Below, one piece after another: positions 1 to 6,886 of a stretch of 17,538 nucleotides of DNA (its first letter is position 1; each line of letters begins with the position of its first letter). The DNA is from JBPEXY01 sp052031065 (GTDB lineage: Bacteria; Pseudomonadota; Gammaproteobacteria; Immundisolibacterales; Immundisolibacteraceae): positions 1 through 17,538 of the forward strand of contig JBPEXY010000188.1 in NCBI GenBank assembly GCA_052031065.1. Reading direction: 5' to 3'. The position numbers and the translations under genes were made by a program. The notes under the pieces were generated by a model. It worked only from the letters and a program-made list of their open reading frames with translations. It did not search any database and had not been told where the DNA came from.

Positions 1-970
1 AGCCAGCGTAAACGGCTGTGCCTGCGAGATGCTTCACGGGTTCAGATTCACCGGTCAGCATCGACTCGTCGAGTAGCGCGGAGGGGCTGCATAAACTGCC
101 GTCCGCCGGTACTGTTTCCCCCGGTTTTACCAGTACGGTGTCACCGGCGATGAGTGATTCTGCGGTGACCAGATTCACCGTGCCGTGGTCAAGTCGCCTT
201 GCCATCTGCGGTACGGCGCTGGCCAGGTTGTCGATGTGGCGTCCGGCCCGCATGCGGGCCCGCAGTTCAAGATAGCGGCCACAGAGCAGAAAGAAGATGA
301 ACATGCAGACCGACTCGAAATAGGTTTCACCCTGTGCGGACAGAACGTGTAACAGACTGGCGCCATAGGCGGCGACAATGGCCAGTGTTACCGGCACATC
401 CATGCCCAGGTTGCGGTGCAGGAGCGAGTTGATTGCGTTGACGATGAACAGGCGCCCACAGAAGGCGATCACTACGGTGGTGACCAGCAGGCTGCACCAG
501 AGCAGCAGACGTTCAATTTCTGCAGACATGGAGTCGCCGGCAAAATAGCCGCCAGCGGCAAGCATCATCACCTGCATGGTTCCGAGCCCGGCAATACCGA
601 GCCGGCGCAGTGCGCGGCGGTTTTCGGCCCGCAAAGATTGTTCACGGCTACCGGCGACAAACGGTTGGGCATCAAAACCGCTGTCGTGAATGGTGTCGAG
701 AATGGTGCTCAGCGGGGTGAGACTGGCGTCCCAGGTTAGCCGAGCACGGTGGGTGGTGTAGTTAATATCAAATTCGCTGATTCCGGTCAGTGGCCTGACC
801 GCTCTATGCAATTTATTGACACAGCCGCCGCAGCGAATACCGCTTAACAGTAGAGTAGTTTGTGCTTTGCCGTCGCTGCGTGAGCGGACAAATTTTTGCT
901 GGATATCGCCGCGATCAAAAAAACCACTGCTGGTTTTGATGCCGCCGACGTCCGTTGCCGAAGAGACCAT
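1..970 (-). CDS. ccoI: CcoI/FixI-type copper-transporting P1B ATPase, N-terminal part (cut by window edge)
   Basis: I translated this frame by hand from the ATG at 970; it stays open to the window edge, giving 323 residues. The family exports copper for, or loads it into, cbb3-type cytochrome c oxidase in the inner membrane. Visible parts are a heavy-metal-associated domain with a CGGC metal site (C47, C50); membrane segments from about residue 108; a GMDVPV stretch before the next membrane pair, which with the surrounding sequence resembles CcoI; and the actuator loop with DES-x-LTGESEP (TGES at 306-309). The CPC membrane motif, the DKTG phosphorylation site and the ATP-binding domain would lie beyond the left edge. 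The N-terminus lacks the cysteine ribbon that I recall in front of the HMA domain in many CcoI proteins. An in-frame stop lies at 1022-1024 and no other ATG lies between, which fixes the start; the Shine-Dalgarno sequence is weak. A general CopA-like exporter is the alternative. Confidence 0.88.
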   Translation of the reverse strand, partial: MVSSATDVGGIKTSSGFFDRGDIQQKFVRSRSDGKAQTTLLLSGIRCGGCVNKLHRAVRPLTGISEFDINYTTHRARLTWDASLTPLSTILDTIHDSGFDAQPFVAGSREQSLRAENRRALRRLGIAGLGTMQVMMLAAGGYFAGDSMSAEIERLLLWCSLLVTTVVIAFCGRLFIVNAINSLLHRNLGMDVPVTLAIVAAYGASLLHVLSAQGETYFESVCMFIFFLLCGRYLELRARMRAGRHIDNLASAVPQMARRLDHGTVNLVTAESLIAGDTVLVKPGETVPADGSLCSPSALLDESMLTGESEPVKHLAGTAVYAG

Positions 971-1225
971 GCTTAACCCAAGCCATCTGTTGTCAGTACT
1001 CCATGGAAATGCCAATCCTGATCATGAATCGACATCCCTTTTGTTATGCAGACATTGTTGCGCAGCAGCTGGTAGAGGCAGTTGATATAGGTCTATTGCT
1101 GGGTACTAGATGTTTTAACTCTGTTTTTTATTGATCCAGTGTTGCCTGGAGAACCTGAACCCCGTCGTGGAGTTGGTGCCCACCTAATAAGTGTCTTTCA
1201 GGCAGACCGCGGGATACACCAAGTG

Positions 1226-1963
1226 TCAGTAGGGTCTGGCTGGGCCGGAATAGTCCCCTGGTATCGAGAAGGGTGGAGTACGTCCGACCAGCGCCTCGAT
1301 CAGCGCGAGCTCCTGATCAGTGTGGTTTTTAAACGGCGCCGGTTTAATCAGTTGGCCCGGTTCACCCTCAGCAAGGACATAGCGGGGAGCATCGTGATGA
1401 GTGGTTTTTATCTGCTCGCGGCTTTGCTTGTCGTTCAGAGCGCGGATATCAGTCTCACCATAACAGGTGCAGACGTAATCAAAATCGGTTTCCGACTCCA
1501 GGTAGACTCCGGTGCCGCGAATGCCAAGGGTCATCATCGGTGTGGTGATACGATGGCGTGGCGATCCGAATACTGACAGCAGTTTTCCGCCCAGCAGGCG
1601 CAGCGCACGCGTTGCCGCTCCAGTCGAGTCGCTGACCTCTTCAATTTCCAGGCGACTGTTTGAGCGCAGATAAAATGCGTCCCTGTCAACCACAAAGATA
1701 ATCCGGCTGGTGTCGCCAGTTTCAACCACAGAACCGGGCCGGATCAGGGTCGATCGGTTAGCGCCAACGCCATCTACGGTGACCTCACCACGCAGACTGT
1801 AAACGGACTGACCGGCCGGAAGCCGAGAAGGACGTCTGCCGAGCAGCGGACTGCGTTCTGCACCCTTGGCCGCGCCGACCCCAGTCGCTGTAAGTGCTCC
1901 CCCTGCAAGTGCCTGAAGCAGACGTCGGCGCTGGTGGTCGTTAATCGTATTTCTATATGACAT
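1226..1963 (-). CDS. Tat-exported FecR-domain protein
   Basis: A 245-residue protein with a twin-arginine signal: RRRLLQ at residues 12-17, then an alanine/glycine-rich stretch and a likely cleavage near A35. A FecR-like domain follows at about residues 48-160, with the hydrophobic beta pattern of the family and its closing element TPMMTLGIRGTGVYLE. FecR domains occur both in anti-sigma or signal-transfer proteins and in stand-alone periplasmic proteins. This one has no membrane helix apart from the signal, so it is probably a free periplasmic protein rather than a classical anti-sigma factor. A CTCYG motif (two cysteines one residue apart) after the FecR core could bind metal or form a disulfide; the role is unknown. 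No sigma factor or TonB receptor gene is adjacent. It is divergent from the beta-barrel gene at 2013, and 255 bp separate its end from ccoI; I see no gene in that gap. No clear Shine-Dalgarno sequence precedes the ATG. Confidence 0.8.
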   Translation of the reverse strand: MSYRNTINDHQRRRLLQALAGGALTATGVGAAKGAERSPLLGRRPSRLPAGQSVYSLRGEVTVDGVGANRSTLIRPGSVVETGDTSRIIFVVDRDAFYLRSNSRLEIEEVSDSTGAATRALRLLGGKLLSVFGSPRHRITTPMMTLGIRGTGVYLESETDFDYVCTCYGETDIRALNDKQSREQIKTTHHDAPRYVLAEGEPGQLIKPAPFKNHTDQELALIEALVGRTPPFSIPGDYSGPARPY

Positions 1964-2001
1964 AATTAACTATTAAACAGCAAGTTAGGCTATTAATTTA
2001 A

Positions 2002-2016
2002 TGAGAATTATCATGA
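2002..2016 (+). promoter_or_regulatory. Fur-like box overlapping the beta-barrel gene start
   Basis: The 15 bases TGAGAATTATCATGA match the 7-1-7 Fur consensus TGATAAT-N-ATTATCA at 11 of 14 half-site positions (left 6/7, right 5/7). The site lies in the AT-rich spacer (1964-2012) between two divergent genes and covers the ATG at 2013. Repression by Fur from here would affect the barrel gene and perhaps the FecR-domain gene. AT-rich start regions can give such matches by chance, so this is a candidate only. Confidence 0.35.
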
Positions 2017-2870
2017 ACAAAAGAATTGATAGGTTAGCAGGTTTTCTGCTCATGCTCACACTTTCCTGCAGTTTTTCAGGCGTTGCTAGCGAAGCTCTGT
2101 CCGTCGATTTTCTGGCCTCAGTTGAGATTGATGACAACATTGGCAGCGCCGAGCTACAAAACGACCGGGAGAGCGACTGGGCGCTTACGGTGGGTTCGGT
2201 GGTTACCCGTAATTTGGTGATCAGTGAGCGCAGCGCACTGCAGCTGCGGGGGATGGCGCAATTGCGGGATCAACAGGATTTTGACGATCTTGATCGCCTG
2301 CAGGTATCGGGTAGCGTTCGTTATGTCTGGCAGCCTGGTCTGGATTTCTCCTCGCCCTGGTTTGAAGTCATGACCGAGCTGCGCGGTGAGCGTTATGGCG
2401 AGAGTGCGATTCGCGACAGCTGGTTTGCAATTGGTGGTTTGGGTATCGGTCAGCGGCTGACTGATCGGCTCGATACTCACCTGGGGTATCGCTACACTAG
2501 CCGCGATCCTCGTGAGCGGGAGATTTTTGATACCGACCAGCAGCGGCTGTTTCTGCGAGCGGATCTGCGCTTGTCAATGTCCGCGCAGGTGTATGGACTA
2601 TGGTCCCTTGTGCAGGGTGATCTGACCTCCTCCGGCAGGCTGGAGCCGGTGATTTTGGCTGCTTCTACCGAACGCGGCCCCGATCCGGCGTTGAGAACTG
2701 CTGCCTGGCAGCTTGATGGTACCCGGCGCGAGCTGGAAATCGGCCTGATCCTGCCACTGGGAGATCTGGTCAATCTAGATGTCTCAGTCATCCGTAGTGA
2801 GGCAACTGCTACCCGCAGTATCGATTACCGTAGAAATCGTGTGCAGGCGAGCTTGTTACGCCGCTTCTAG
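2013..2870 (+). CDS. Predicted outer-membrane beta-barrel protein, function unknown
   Basis: From the ATG at 2013 this is 285 residues. I prefer it to the in-frame ATG at 2001 because GAGA lies about six bases upstream and the product then begins with a clean Sec signal peptide: MNKR, a hydrophobic core, then VAS followed by EA as the likely cleavage site. The mature part has alternating polar and hydrophobic residues typical of amphipathic strands, repeated aromatic girdle residues, and short turns rich in D, R and G. It ends in phenylalanine, the usual signal for outer-membrane insertion by the Bam machinery. I do not recognise a named family; the size fits roughly 10-14 strands. It is divergent from the FecR-domain gene and convergent with the kinase gene, whose stop lies 21 bp beyond its own. 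The pairing with a FecR-domain protein suggests an envelope role, but no substrate can be inferred. Confidence 0.72.
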   Translation: MNKRIDRLAGFLLMLTLSCSFSGVASEALSVDFLASVEIDDNIGSAELQNDRESDWALTVGSVVTRNLVISERSALQLRGMAQLRDQQDFDDLDRLQVSGSVRYVWQPGLDFSSPWFEVMTELRGERYGESAIRDSWFAIGGLGIGQRLTDRLDTHLGYRYTSRDPREREIFDTDQQRLFLRADLRLSMSAQVYGLWSLVQGDLTSSGRLEPVILAASTERGPDPALRTAAWQLDGTRRELEIGLILPLGDLVNLDVSVIRSEATATRSIDYRRNRVQASLLRRF

Positions 2871-2891
2871 GCAAGGGAGCGCTGCTGCAGA

Positions 2892-4583
2892 TTAACCACT
2901 GGCGATGCTAATCAGCAGCAGGATTAACAGCACGATAGAAGTGCCGCGCCAGAACGCGGCTGGATCCCGTTCCATCAGCGATTGAGGCAGATCGAAATCG
3001 GGGTTGGGCTGGCGCAGGTCGCGCAGAAATTCGGACAGGCTTTCGTATCGCCGATTCGGGTCGATCGCAACGGCTTTTTCCAGCGCTCCATCCATCCAGA
3101 CTGGTAGCAGGTCGTTCTTCAGCGCAGCCGGCTGATAACTGACCCGATTGAGATTGCGTGGCGTTAGCACTGTGCCGTACGGCAGTTCGCCAGTGAGCAT
3201 TTCGTAGGCGATAACGCCGAGAGAGAAGATGTCAGCGCGGCTGGTGCCGCTGCCGCCGCGCAGGTATTCCGGCGCCGTGTAGCGTTCAGTGCCGAGCAGT
3301 ACATCGCGGTCGATGGGCGATTCGATTTCCTGTAGCCCGGCAACCTTGGCAGAACCAAAATCGATGATTTTCACCGTTCCGTCCGGGGTGATCATGATGT
3401 TTTCCGGCTTCAGGTCCTGGTGAATCATCTCCAGCCGCTGAAAAGCGCGCAGCCCGGCAGCGATACCCTCGATGATTTCCCGAAACCGTTTGAGGGCGAT
3501 ACCCTCCTGGTCGTTCATCCACTGGCGCAGGGTCTGGCCATCGATGTATTCAGCAATATAGTAGAGGCACTGGCGTGGTCGGTCCGGCTCCACCACGCTC
3601 ATCACATGGGGGCTGTTCAGGCGACGCCCAATCCACTCTTCGTGCAGAAACAGGTCGATAAACAGTGGGTCATCACTGTATGCCGGGGAGGGGGTTTTCA
3701 TCGCCAGCTGCTCACCGGACTGTTCATCCACCACCAGGTAGACCTGAGTGCGTTTGGCCGCATGGATTTCCCGCACCACGCGGTAGCCGTCGAGGCTCTG
3801 CCCAGGCTCAAGCAGTGGCGGAAAAGGTAGCGCAGTCAGTTCGTTAAAGTAGGATTCTTCATCCTGTACGGGCAGCGAGTGGATGGTGAATGCCTGTGCG
3901 GATACGTTGTCGCGGCTACCGTTACGCAGGGCCAGTTGCACCAGTGAGCGACAGGCGTTGATCAGGTCATCCGGTTGCTCGCTGAGCAGCCGGTTAATGT
4001 TGTCGTCATTGACCCATTCGTGGAGACCGTCGGTGGTCATCAGAAACGTGTCACCGGGTCGCACCGCTATTGCATGGTGGTCAACCTCCAGAGAGATTTC
4101 GATACCCATCGCGCGAGTCAGGAACTCTCGTTCGCCGGTGCGGGTGCGGTGGTCGCGGGTCAGGGTCTGCAGTTCGCCATCGCGCAGCAGAAAGACGCGG
4201 GTATCACCCACATGAAAAAGATGGGCAGTGGAGGATTTCAGCACCAGTGCGCTGAGGGTGCTGACCAGTCCGCGGGAGCTGCCATAGGTTGATTCACCCT
4301 GGCTGTATAGCCAGCGATTCAGCGCCGTGAGGATTTTCAGGGCCGACTGCTTTACCGACCAGCTTTCCGGAGTCGAGTAATAATCGGTAAGAAAATTGCG
4401 TACACAGACTGAACTGGCCTGGGCGCCATCATCGGCGCCGCTCATGCCATCGGCAATTACCGCCACCATGCCTTTGGTGGTGAGTAGTGGTTCCTCTGGA
4501 GTGTGCAGTCCCAGAGCGTCCTCATTAGCCGGTTTGACACCAGCTTCAGAACAGTAGCCGTGGCTGAGTTCGAGGGTTGACAT
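2892..4583 (-). CDS. Bifunctional PP2C-type phosphatase / Ser-Thr protein kinase, C-terminal membrane anchor
   Basis: A 563-residue fusion. Residues about 7-235 form a PP2C phosphatase with its metal-binding acids in place: NED (D22), ADGMSG (D45), TTDG (D185) and RDN (D225), plus HVGDTRVFLLRDG and FLTRAMG. Residues about 267-525 form a Hanks-type kinase: lysine in AMK (K296), candidate helix-C glutamate E316, catalytic loop HQDLKPEN (388-395), DFG (408-410) and APE (437-439). The expected glycine-rich ATP loop is unusual, reading EIHAAKRTQVY with no glycine. Residues about 547-561 form one hydrophobic segment that would tether the enzyme to the inner membrane. It lies 111 bp downstream of narK on the same strand and is probably co-transcribed. 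I recall a similar kinase (PA1782) beside nasA and nirBD in Pseudomonas aeruginosa, so a link to nitrate use is likely, but the substrate is unknown. Confidence 0.93.
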   Translation of the reverse strand: MSTLELSHGYCSEAGVKPANEDALGLHTPEEPLLTTKGMVAVIADGMSGADDGAQASSVCVRNFLTDYYSTPESWSVKQSALKILTALNRWLYSQGESTYGSSRGLVSTLSALVLKSSTAHLFHVGDTRVFLLRDGELQTLTRDHRTRTGEREFLTRAMGIEISLEVDHHAIAVRPGDTFLMTTDGLHEWVNDDNINRLLSEQPDDLINACRSLVQLALRNGSRDNVSAQAFTIHSLPVQDEESYFNELTALPFPPLLEPGQSLDGYRVVREIHAAKRTQVYLVVDEQSGEQLAMKTPSPAYSDDPLFIDLFLHEEWIGRRLNSPHVMSVVEPDRPRQCLYYIAEYIDGQTLRQWMNDQEGIALKRFREIIEGIAAGLRAFQRLEMIHQDLKPENIMITPDGTVKIIDFGSAKVAGLQEIESPIDRDVLLGTERYTAPEYLRGGSGTSRADIFSLGVIAYEMLTGELPYGTVLTPRNLNRVSYQPAALKNDLLPVWMDGALEKAVAIDPNRRYESLSEFLRDLRQPNPDFDLPQSLMERDPAAFWRGTSIVLLILLLISIASG

Positions 4584-4632
4584 CGGACTGGTCGCTTTTG
4601 CTATTGCCTGTATCAGGCTGAGTGAAGCAGTG

Positions 4633-4662
4633 ACCGGGAGAGATCAGCAACTCCCTCCCGGT
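4633..4662 (-). repeat. Hairpin between narK and the kinase gene
   Basis: An 8-bp perfect inverted repeat, ACCGGGAG at 4633-4640 and CTCCCGGT at 4655-4662, with a 14-base loop. It lies in the 111-bp gap after the narK stop and before the kinase start. No T-run follows on the minus strand, so it is not a standard intrinsic terminator. It could protect the upstream narK message or attenuate read-through into the kinase gene. Confidence 0.55.
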
Positions 4663-4694
4663 ACGTTGACTGCTGGCCGTTACATTGAAGAGTG

Positions 4695-6173
4695 TCAGGA
4701 AACCTCAATCATCTCAACCGTGCCGTCTGGCAGCACTTCGGCCATGTGGCCTTCCGGCTCGTCCATAAAAATTCCGACCAGTACCAGTACCAGCACAGCA
4801 GAGCCGCCAATCACCATAAAAAACACCTGCGGAGAGACAAACGACAGCACCGTGAGGTAGATCACCGCGCCGACATTGCCGTAGGCCCCGGTCATGCCGG
4901 CGATCTGTCCGGTCATGCGCCGCTTGATCAGCGGTACCATGGCGAATACAGCACCTTCACCAGCCTGAACAAAAAACGAGCAGAACATGGTGGAGATCAC
5001 TGCCGCGGGAATCCACCATGTCGCATCGACCTGGGAGAGTATTCCGTAGCCAATCATCAGACCGGTGATCAAAATCATCAGTGTCATCTTGCGGCCAAAG
5101 CGGTCGCTCACCAGACCGCCGGTTGGACGGGCGACCAGGTTCATAAATGCGAATCCAGAGGCGAGCATGCCTGCCTGAGCCTGACTGATTCCAGAGGCAC
5201 TAAAAGTATCGAAGAAGAACAGCGGTAACATCGACACCACCGCCAGTTCCGACCCGAAGGTGACGAAGTAGGCGATGTTGAGTACTGCCACCTGTTTGAA
5301 TTTGTAGCGGTGAATTTCTGCAACTGGCTCGGAGAAGATCGACTTGTTGATCAGCCACATGTGCCAGAGCTGGTAACAGAAAATCACCAGCAGCAGCAGA
5401 TAGACACCGTAGGAAACAGCTGTATTGAGCAAGCCAAGATTGCTCGGGCTGAGTTTCCAGTTCAGTACTGCCAGAGCAGCATACATGGGGACATTCATCG
5501 CCATGTAGAGGATGAAGTCGCCCTTGCTGGTTACTTCCATGGCGCCGGTTTTTTTCGGCTTGAAATAGGTGGAACCCTTGGGGGTATTGCTTACCGACAG
5601 GTAGTAAATGACTGAATAGACAAGCGCGATAACGCCAGTGGTTGCGATTGCCCAGCGCCAGCCATCATCACCGCCGATGAAAGCCGCGAGCATCGGCAGG
5701 GTGAGCGCCGCACCGGCAGAACCGAAGTTTCCCCAGCCGCCATAAATGCCTTCTGCGACCCCGACGGTTTTTGCCGGGAACCACTCGCCAATCATGCGGA
5801 TGCCAATCACAAAACCGGCACCGACAAAGCCCAGCAGGAAGCGCGCCAGCGCCAGCGCCTGGTAGCTCTGCGCAAAGGCAAAGAAAAAGCAGACGAAACT
5901 GGCACTGGACAGCAGAATCGCGTAGACCAGTCGTGGACCATATTTATCGACCAGCATGCCAACAACGATGCGTGCCGGAATCGTCAGTGCGACATTCAGG
6001 GTCAGCAGTGCTTTCACCTCATCAGTGGACAGGTTGAAGGTCTCACGAATGGAGATCATCAACGGCGCACTGTTGAACCAGACCAGAAAGCTCAGAAAAA
6101 AGGCGAACCAGGTCAGGTGTAGAATTCGGGACGAACCAGAGAACGAAAAAATCCGCAGGGATGAATCGGACAT
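4695..6173 (-). CDS. narK: NarK/NasA-family nitrate/nitrite transporter (major facilitator)
   Basis: A 492-residue inner-membrane carrier with about 12 hydrophobic segments. It moves nitrate into the cytoplasm, and possibly nitrite across the membrane. Both nitrate signature motifs are present: [10 protein letters not shown] at 145-154 and [12 protein letters not shown] at 426-437. R68 (in [18 protein letters not shown]) and R349 (in NLVARPTGG) sit where the two nitrate-binding arginines are expected in the family. An extra loop with hydrophobic stretches occupies about 205-290, in the middle of the protein, and the tail (471-492) is acidic. The start has a good Shine-Dalgarno sequence, AAGGA, about nine bases upstream. 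A near-consensus sigma-54 promoter lies about 50 bp upstream. The kinase gene follows on the same strand, and nirB starts 744 bp away in the opposite direction. Whether it is a proton symporter or a nitrate/nitrite exchanger cannot be told; the name nasA would also fit. Confidence 0.92.
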   Translation of the reverse strand: MSDSSLRIFSFSGSSRILHLTWFAFFLSFLVWFNSAPLMISIRETFNLSTDEVKALLTLNVALTIPARIVVGMLVDKYGPRLVYAILLSSASFVCFFFAFAQSYQALALARFLLGFVGAGFVIGIRMIGEWFPAKTVGVAEGIYGGWGNFGSAGAALTLPMLAAFIGGDDGWRWAIATTGVIALVYSVIYYLSVSNTPKGSTYFKPKKTGAMEVTSKGDFILYMAMNVPMYAALAVLNWKLSPSNLGLLNTAVSYGVYLLLLVIFCYQLWHMWLINKSIFSEPVAEIHRYKFKQVAVLNIAYFVTFGSELAVVSMLPLFFFDTFSASGISQAQAGMLASGFAFMNLVARPTGGLVSDRFGRKMTLMILITGLMIGYGILSQVDATWWIPAAVISTMFCSFFVQAGEGAVFAMVPLIKRRMTGQIAGMTGAYGNVGAVIYLTVLSFVSPQVFFMVIGGSAVLVLVLVGIFMDEPEGHMAEVLPDGTVEMIEVS

Positions 6174-6222
6174 CGAGTCATTTCCTTAGTTTTTAGATGA
6201 TGGAGGCAAATCGACTCTCTTT

Positions 6223-6238
6223 AGCAGGGTCCGTGCCA
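6223..6238 (-). promoter_or_regulatory. Sigma-54 promoter for narK and the kinase gene
   Basis: On the minus strand this reads TGGCACGGACCCTGCT, matching 11 of 12 defined positions of TGGCACG-N4-TTGCW, with the invariant GG and GC correctly spaced. Transcription would start near 6212, giving a leader of about 40 bases before the narK ATG at 6173. Sigma-54 promoters need an enhancer-binding activator, so narK and the kinase gene are probably not constitutively expressed. Confidence 0.75.
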
Positions 6239-6307
6239 GTAGCAATCAGCGGATGACAGCCGGAGTTTTGATTAACCCTGGTAGTAGAGACCAACCCGCC
6301 CATAGCG

Positions 6308-6350
6308 CCCCGCAGCAGATTCCCCGACTGGAGATGATCCGGTTGCGGGG
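6308..6350. repeat. Inverted repeat in the divergent control region
   Basis: CCCCGCAGC at 6308-6316 and GTTGCGGGG at 6342-6350 are complementary over nine bases with one G-T pair, separated by 25 bases. The repeat lies upstream of the narK sigma-54 promoter. No T-run follows on either strand. It may be a regulator site or a relic; I cannot assign it. Confidence 0.4.
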
Positions 6351-6375
6351 ACGTAGGTTGGCAGGATCACGACTA

Positions 6376-6392
6376 CGCACCTGAATGGTGAG
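6376..6392. promoter_or_regulatory. NtrC-like binding site
   Basis: GCACC-TGAAT-GGTGA at 6377-6391 matches 9 of 10 core half-site bases of the NtrC dyad GCACC-N5-GGTGC. It is about 170 bp upstream of the predicted narK start point and about 420 bp upstream of the nirB start point, both workable for an enhancer. The match to NtrC is suggestive and does not prove which activator is used. Confidence 0.45.
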
Positions 6393-6438
6393 TTTTCAGA
6401 TTTTGCTCTCAAAAACGCACAGGTATGGGGAATTCAAA

Positions 6439-6455
6439 ATCCCTCAAATGGTGCG
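6439..6455. promoter_or_regulatory. Possible second NtrC half-site
   Basis: GGTGC at 6450-6454 is a perfect right half-site with a spacer resembling the first site (CAAAT against TGAAT). The left half is degenerate. The right halves of the two sites are 63 bp apart, close to six helical turns, so both would face the same side of the DNA. Weak taken alone; of interest because of the spacing. Confidence 0.25.
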
Positions 6456-6626
6456 ATTGGGTAGTGTCATCAGCTGCTAATGCGGCGTTGTCGTTTGTTG
6501 TGGCCATGTTGGGATGCCGCGTTCAGCGAAAACTGACTCTGCCGGTACGGTTGCCAGGTTCACTTCAGCTGAGCCGCCCGACGTGTTCGAAAAAGTCCCT
6601 TTAAATAAGAGGTTTCTAGTCTGTTT

Positions 6627-6638
6627 CCCCTGTAGGGG
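6627..6638. repeat. Short GC-rich palindrome CCCC-TGTA-GGGG
   Basis: A 12-base perfect palindrome preceded by GTTT. It is too short for a confident function. It could be a dimeric regulator site in the nirB upstream region or a chance match. Confidence 0.3.
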
Positions 6639-6740
6639 CGGTAATGGCTTCCGACGATGAGCAGGCCCACCCGTTTGTAAAACTCGTCGCTTCCGCGTCG
6701 GTCAGTTGATCAGCTCACCTTAAATCCAGCCTGCAGTTCT

Positions 6741-6763
6741 CCACTACCACGGTTGTGGAGTGG
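6741..6763. repeat. Strong inverted repeat just upstream of the nirB promoter
   Basis: CCACT (6741-6745) pairs with AGTGG (6759-6763), and CCAC (6747-6750) pairs with GTGG (6755-6758), around the loop GGTT, with a single unpaired A at 6746. Nine base pairs therefore form in 23 bases, ending 15 bases before the sigma-54 box. No T-run follows on either strand, so a terminator is unlikely; an operator is the better reading. Confidence 0.5.
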
Positions 6764-6778
6764 CGATAGCGCGCGAAT

Positions 6779-6794
6779 AGGCACGTCTCTTGCA
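6779..6794 (+). promoter_or_regulatory. Sigma-54 promoter for the nirBD-narGHJI unit
   Basis: AGGCACGTCTCTTGCA matches 11 of 12 defined positions of TGGCACG-N4-TTGCA, with perfect GG/GC spacing. Transcription would begin near 6805, leaving a leader of about 113 bases before the nirB ATG. Together with the divergent box at 6223-6238, this points to shared activator-dependent control. Confidence 0.78.
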
Positions 6795-6815
6795 GATGTT
6801 GTTAACCAATCAACA

Positions 6816-6886
6816 GTGCGCATCGCCGATTACCCTATCGGTTGGCCGCCGAACCAGGGCCTGAAGCGCTTACGGTTATGACGCAC
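6816..6886 (+). promoter_or_regulatory. Candidate structured 5' leader of nirB
   Basis: GTGCG (6816-6820) can pair with CGCAC (6882-6886) and would enclose inner hairpins. The clearest is CCGAT-TACCCT-ATCGG at 6826-6841, a 5-bp perfect stem with a six-base loop. GGTT (6840-6843) can instead pair with AACC (6852-6855), which would break that hairpin and so offers alternative folds. Leaders of nitrate-assimilation operons are known to be controlled by NasR or NasT antitermination, but no clear terminator is visible here. Confidence 0.35.

Noticed and set aside
1132..1149. Terminator candidate between the FecR-domain gene and ccoI (TCCAG-TGTTGC-CTGGA)
   Set aside because: The stem has only five pairs, and on the minus strand it is followed by an A-run rather than a T-run.
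1139..1576. Open frame of 145 codons on the plus strand over the end of the FecR-domain gene
   Set aside because: It lies antisense to a gene with a clear signal peptide and domain, and has no recognisable content of its own.
2013..2105. Lipoprotein signal in the barrel protein (LTLSC)
   Set aside because: The residue three before the cysteine is threonine, outside the lipobox pattern, and a standard cleavage site VAS-EA lies further on.
6268..6281. Second TTGAT half-site near the narK side
   Set aside because: The right half (CCTGG) has no resemblance to ATCAA.
6540..6554. Another sigma-54-like sequence, TGCCGGTACGGTTGC
   Set aside because: The TTGC part is right but the essential GG is GC, and it is far from nirB.
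6706..6719. Fnr-like site starting TTGAT
   Set aside because: Only the left half matches; the right half reads TCACC instead of ATCAA.
6826..6841. ANTAR (NasT/NasR) hexaloop hairpin in the nirB leader
   Set aside because: The stem and loop size fit, but the loop TACCCT lacks A at position 1 and G at position 4, so it is not called as an ANTAR site.
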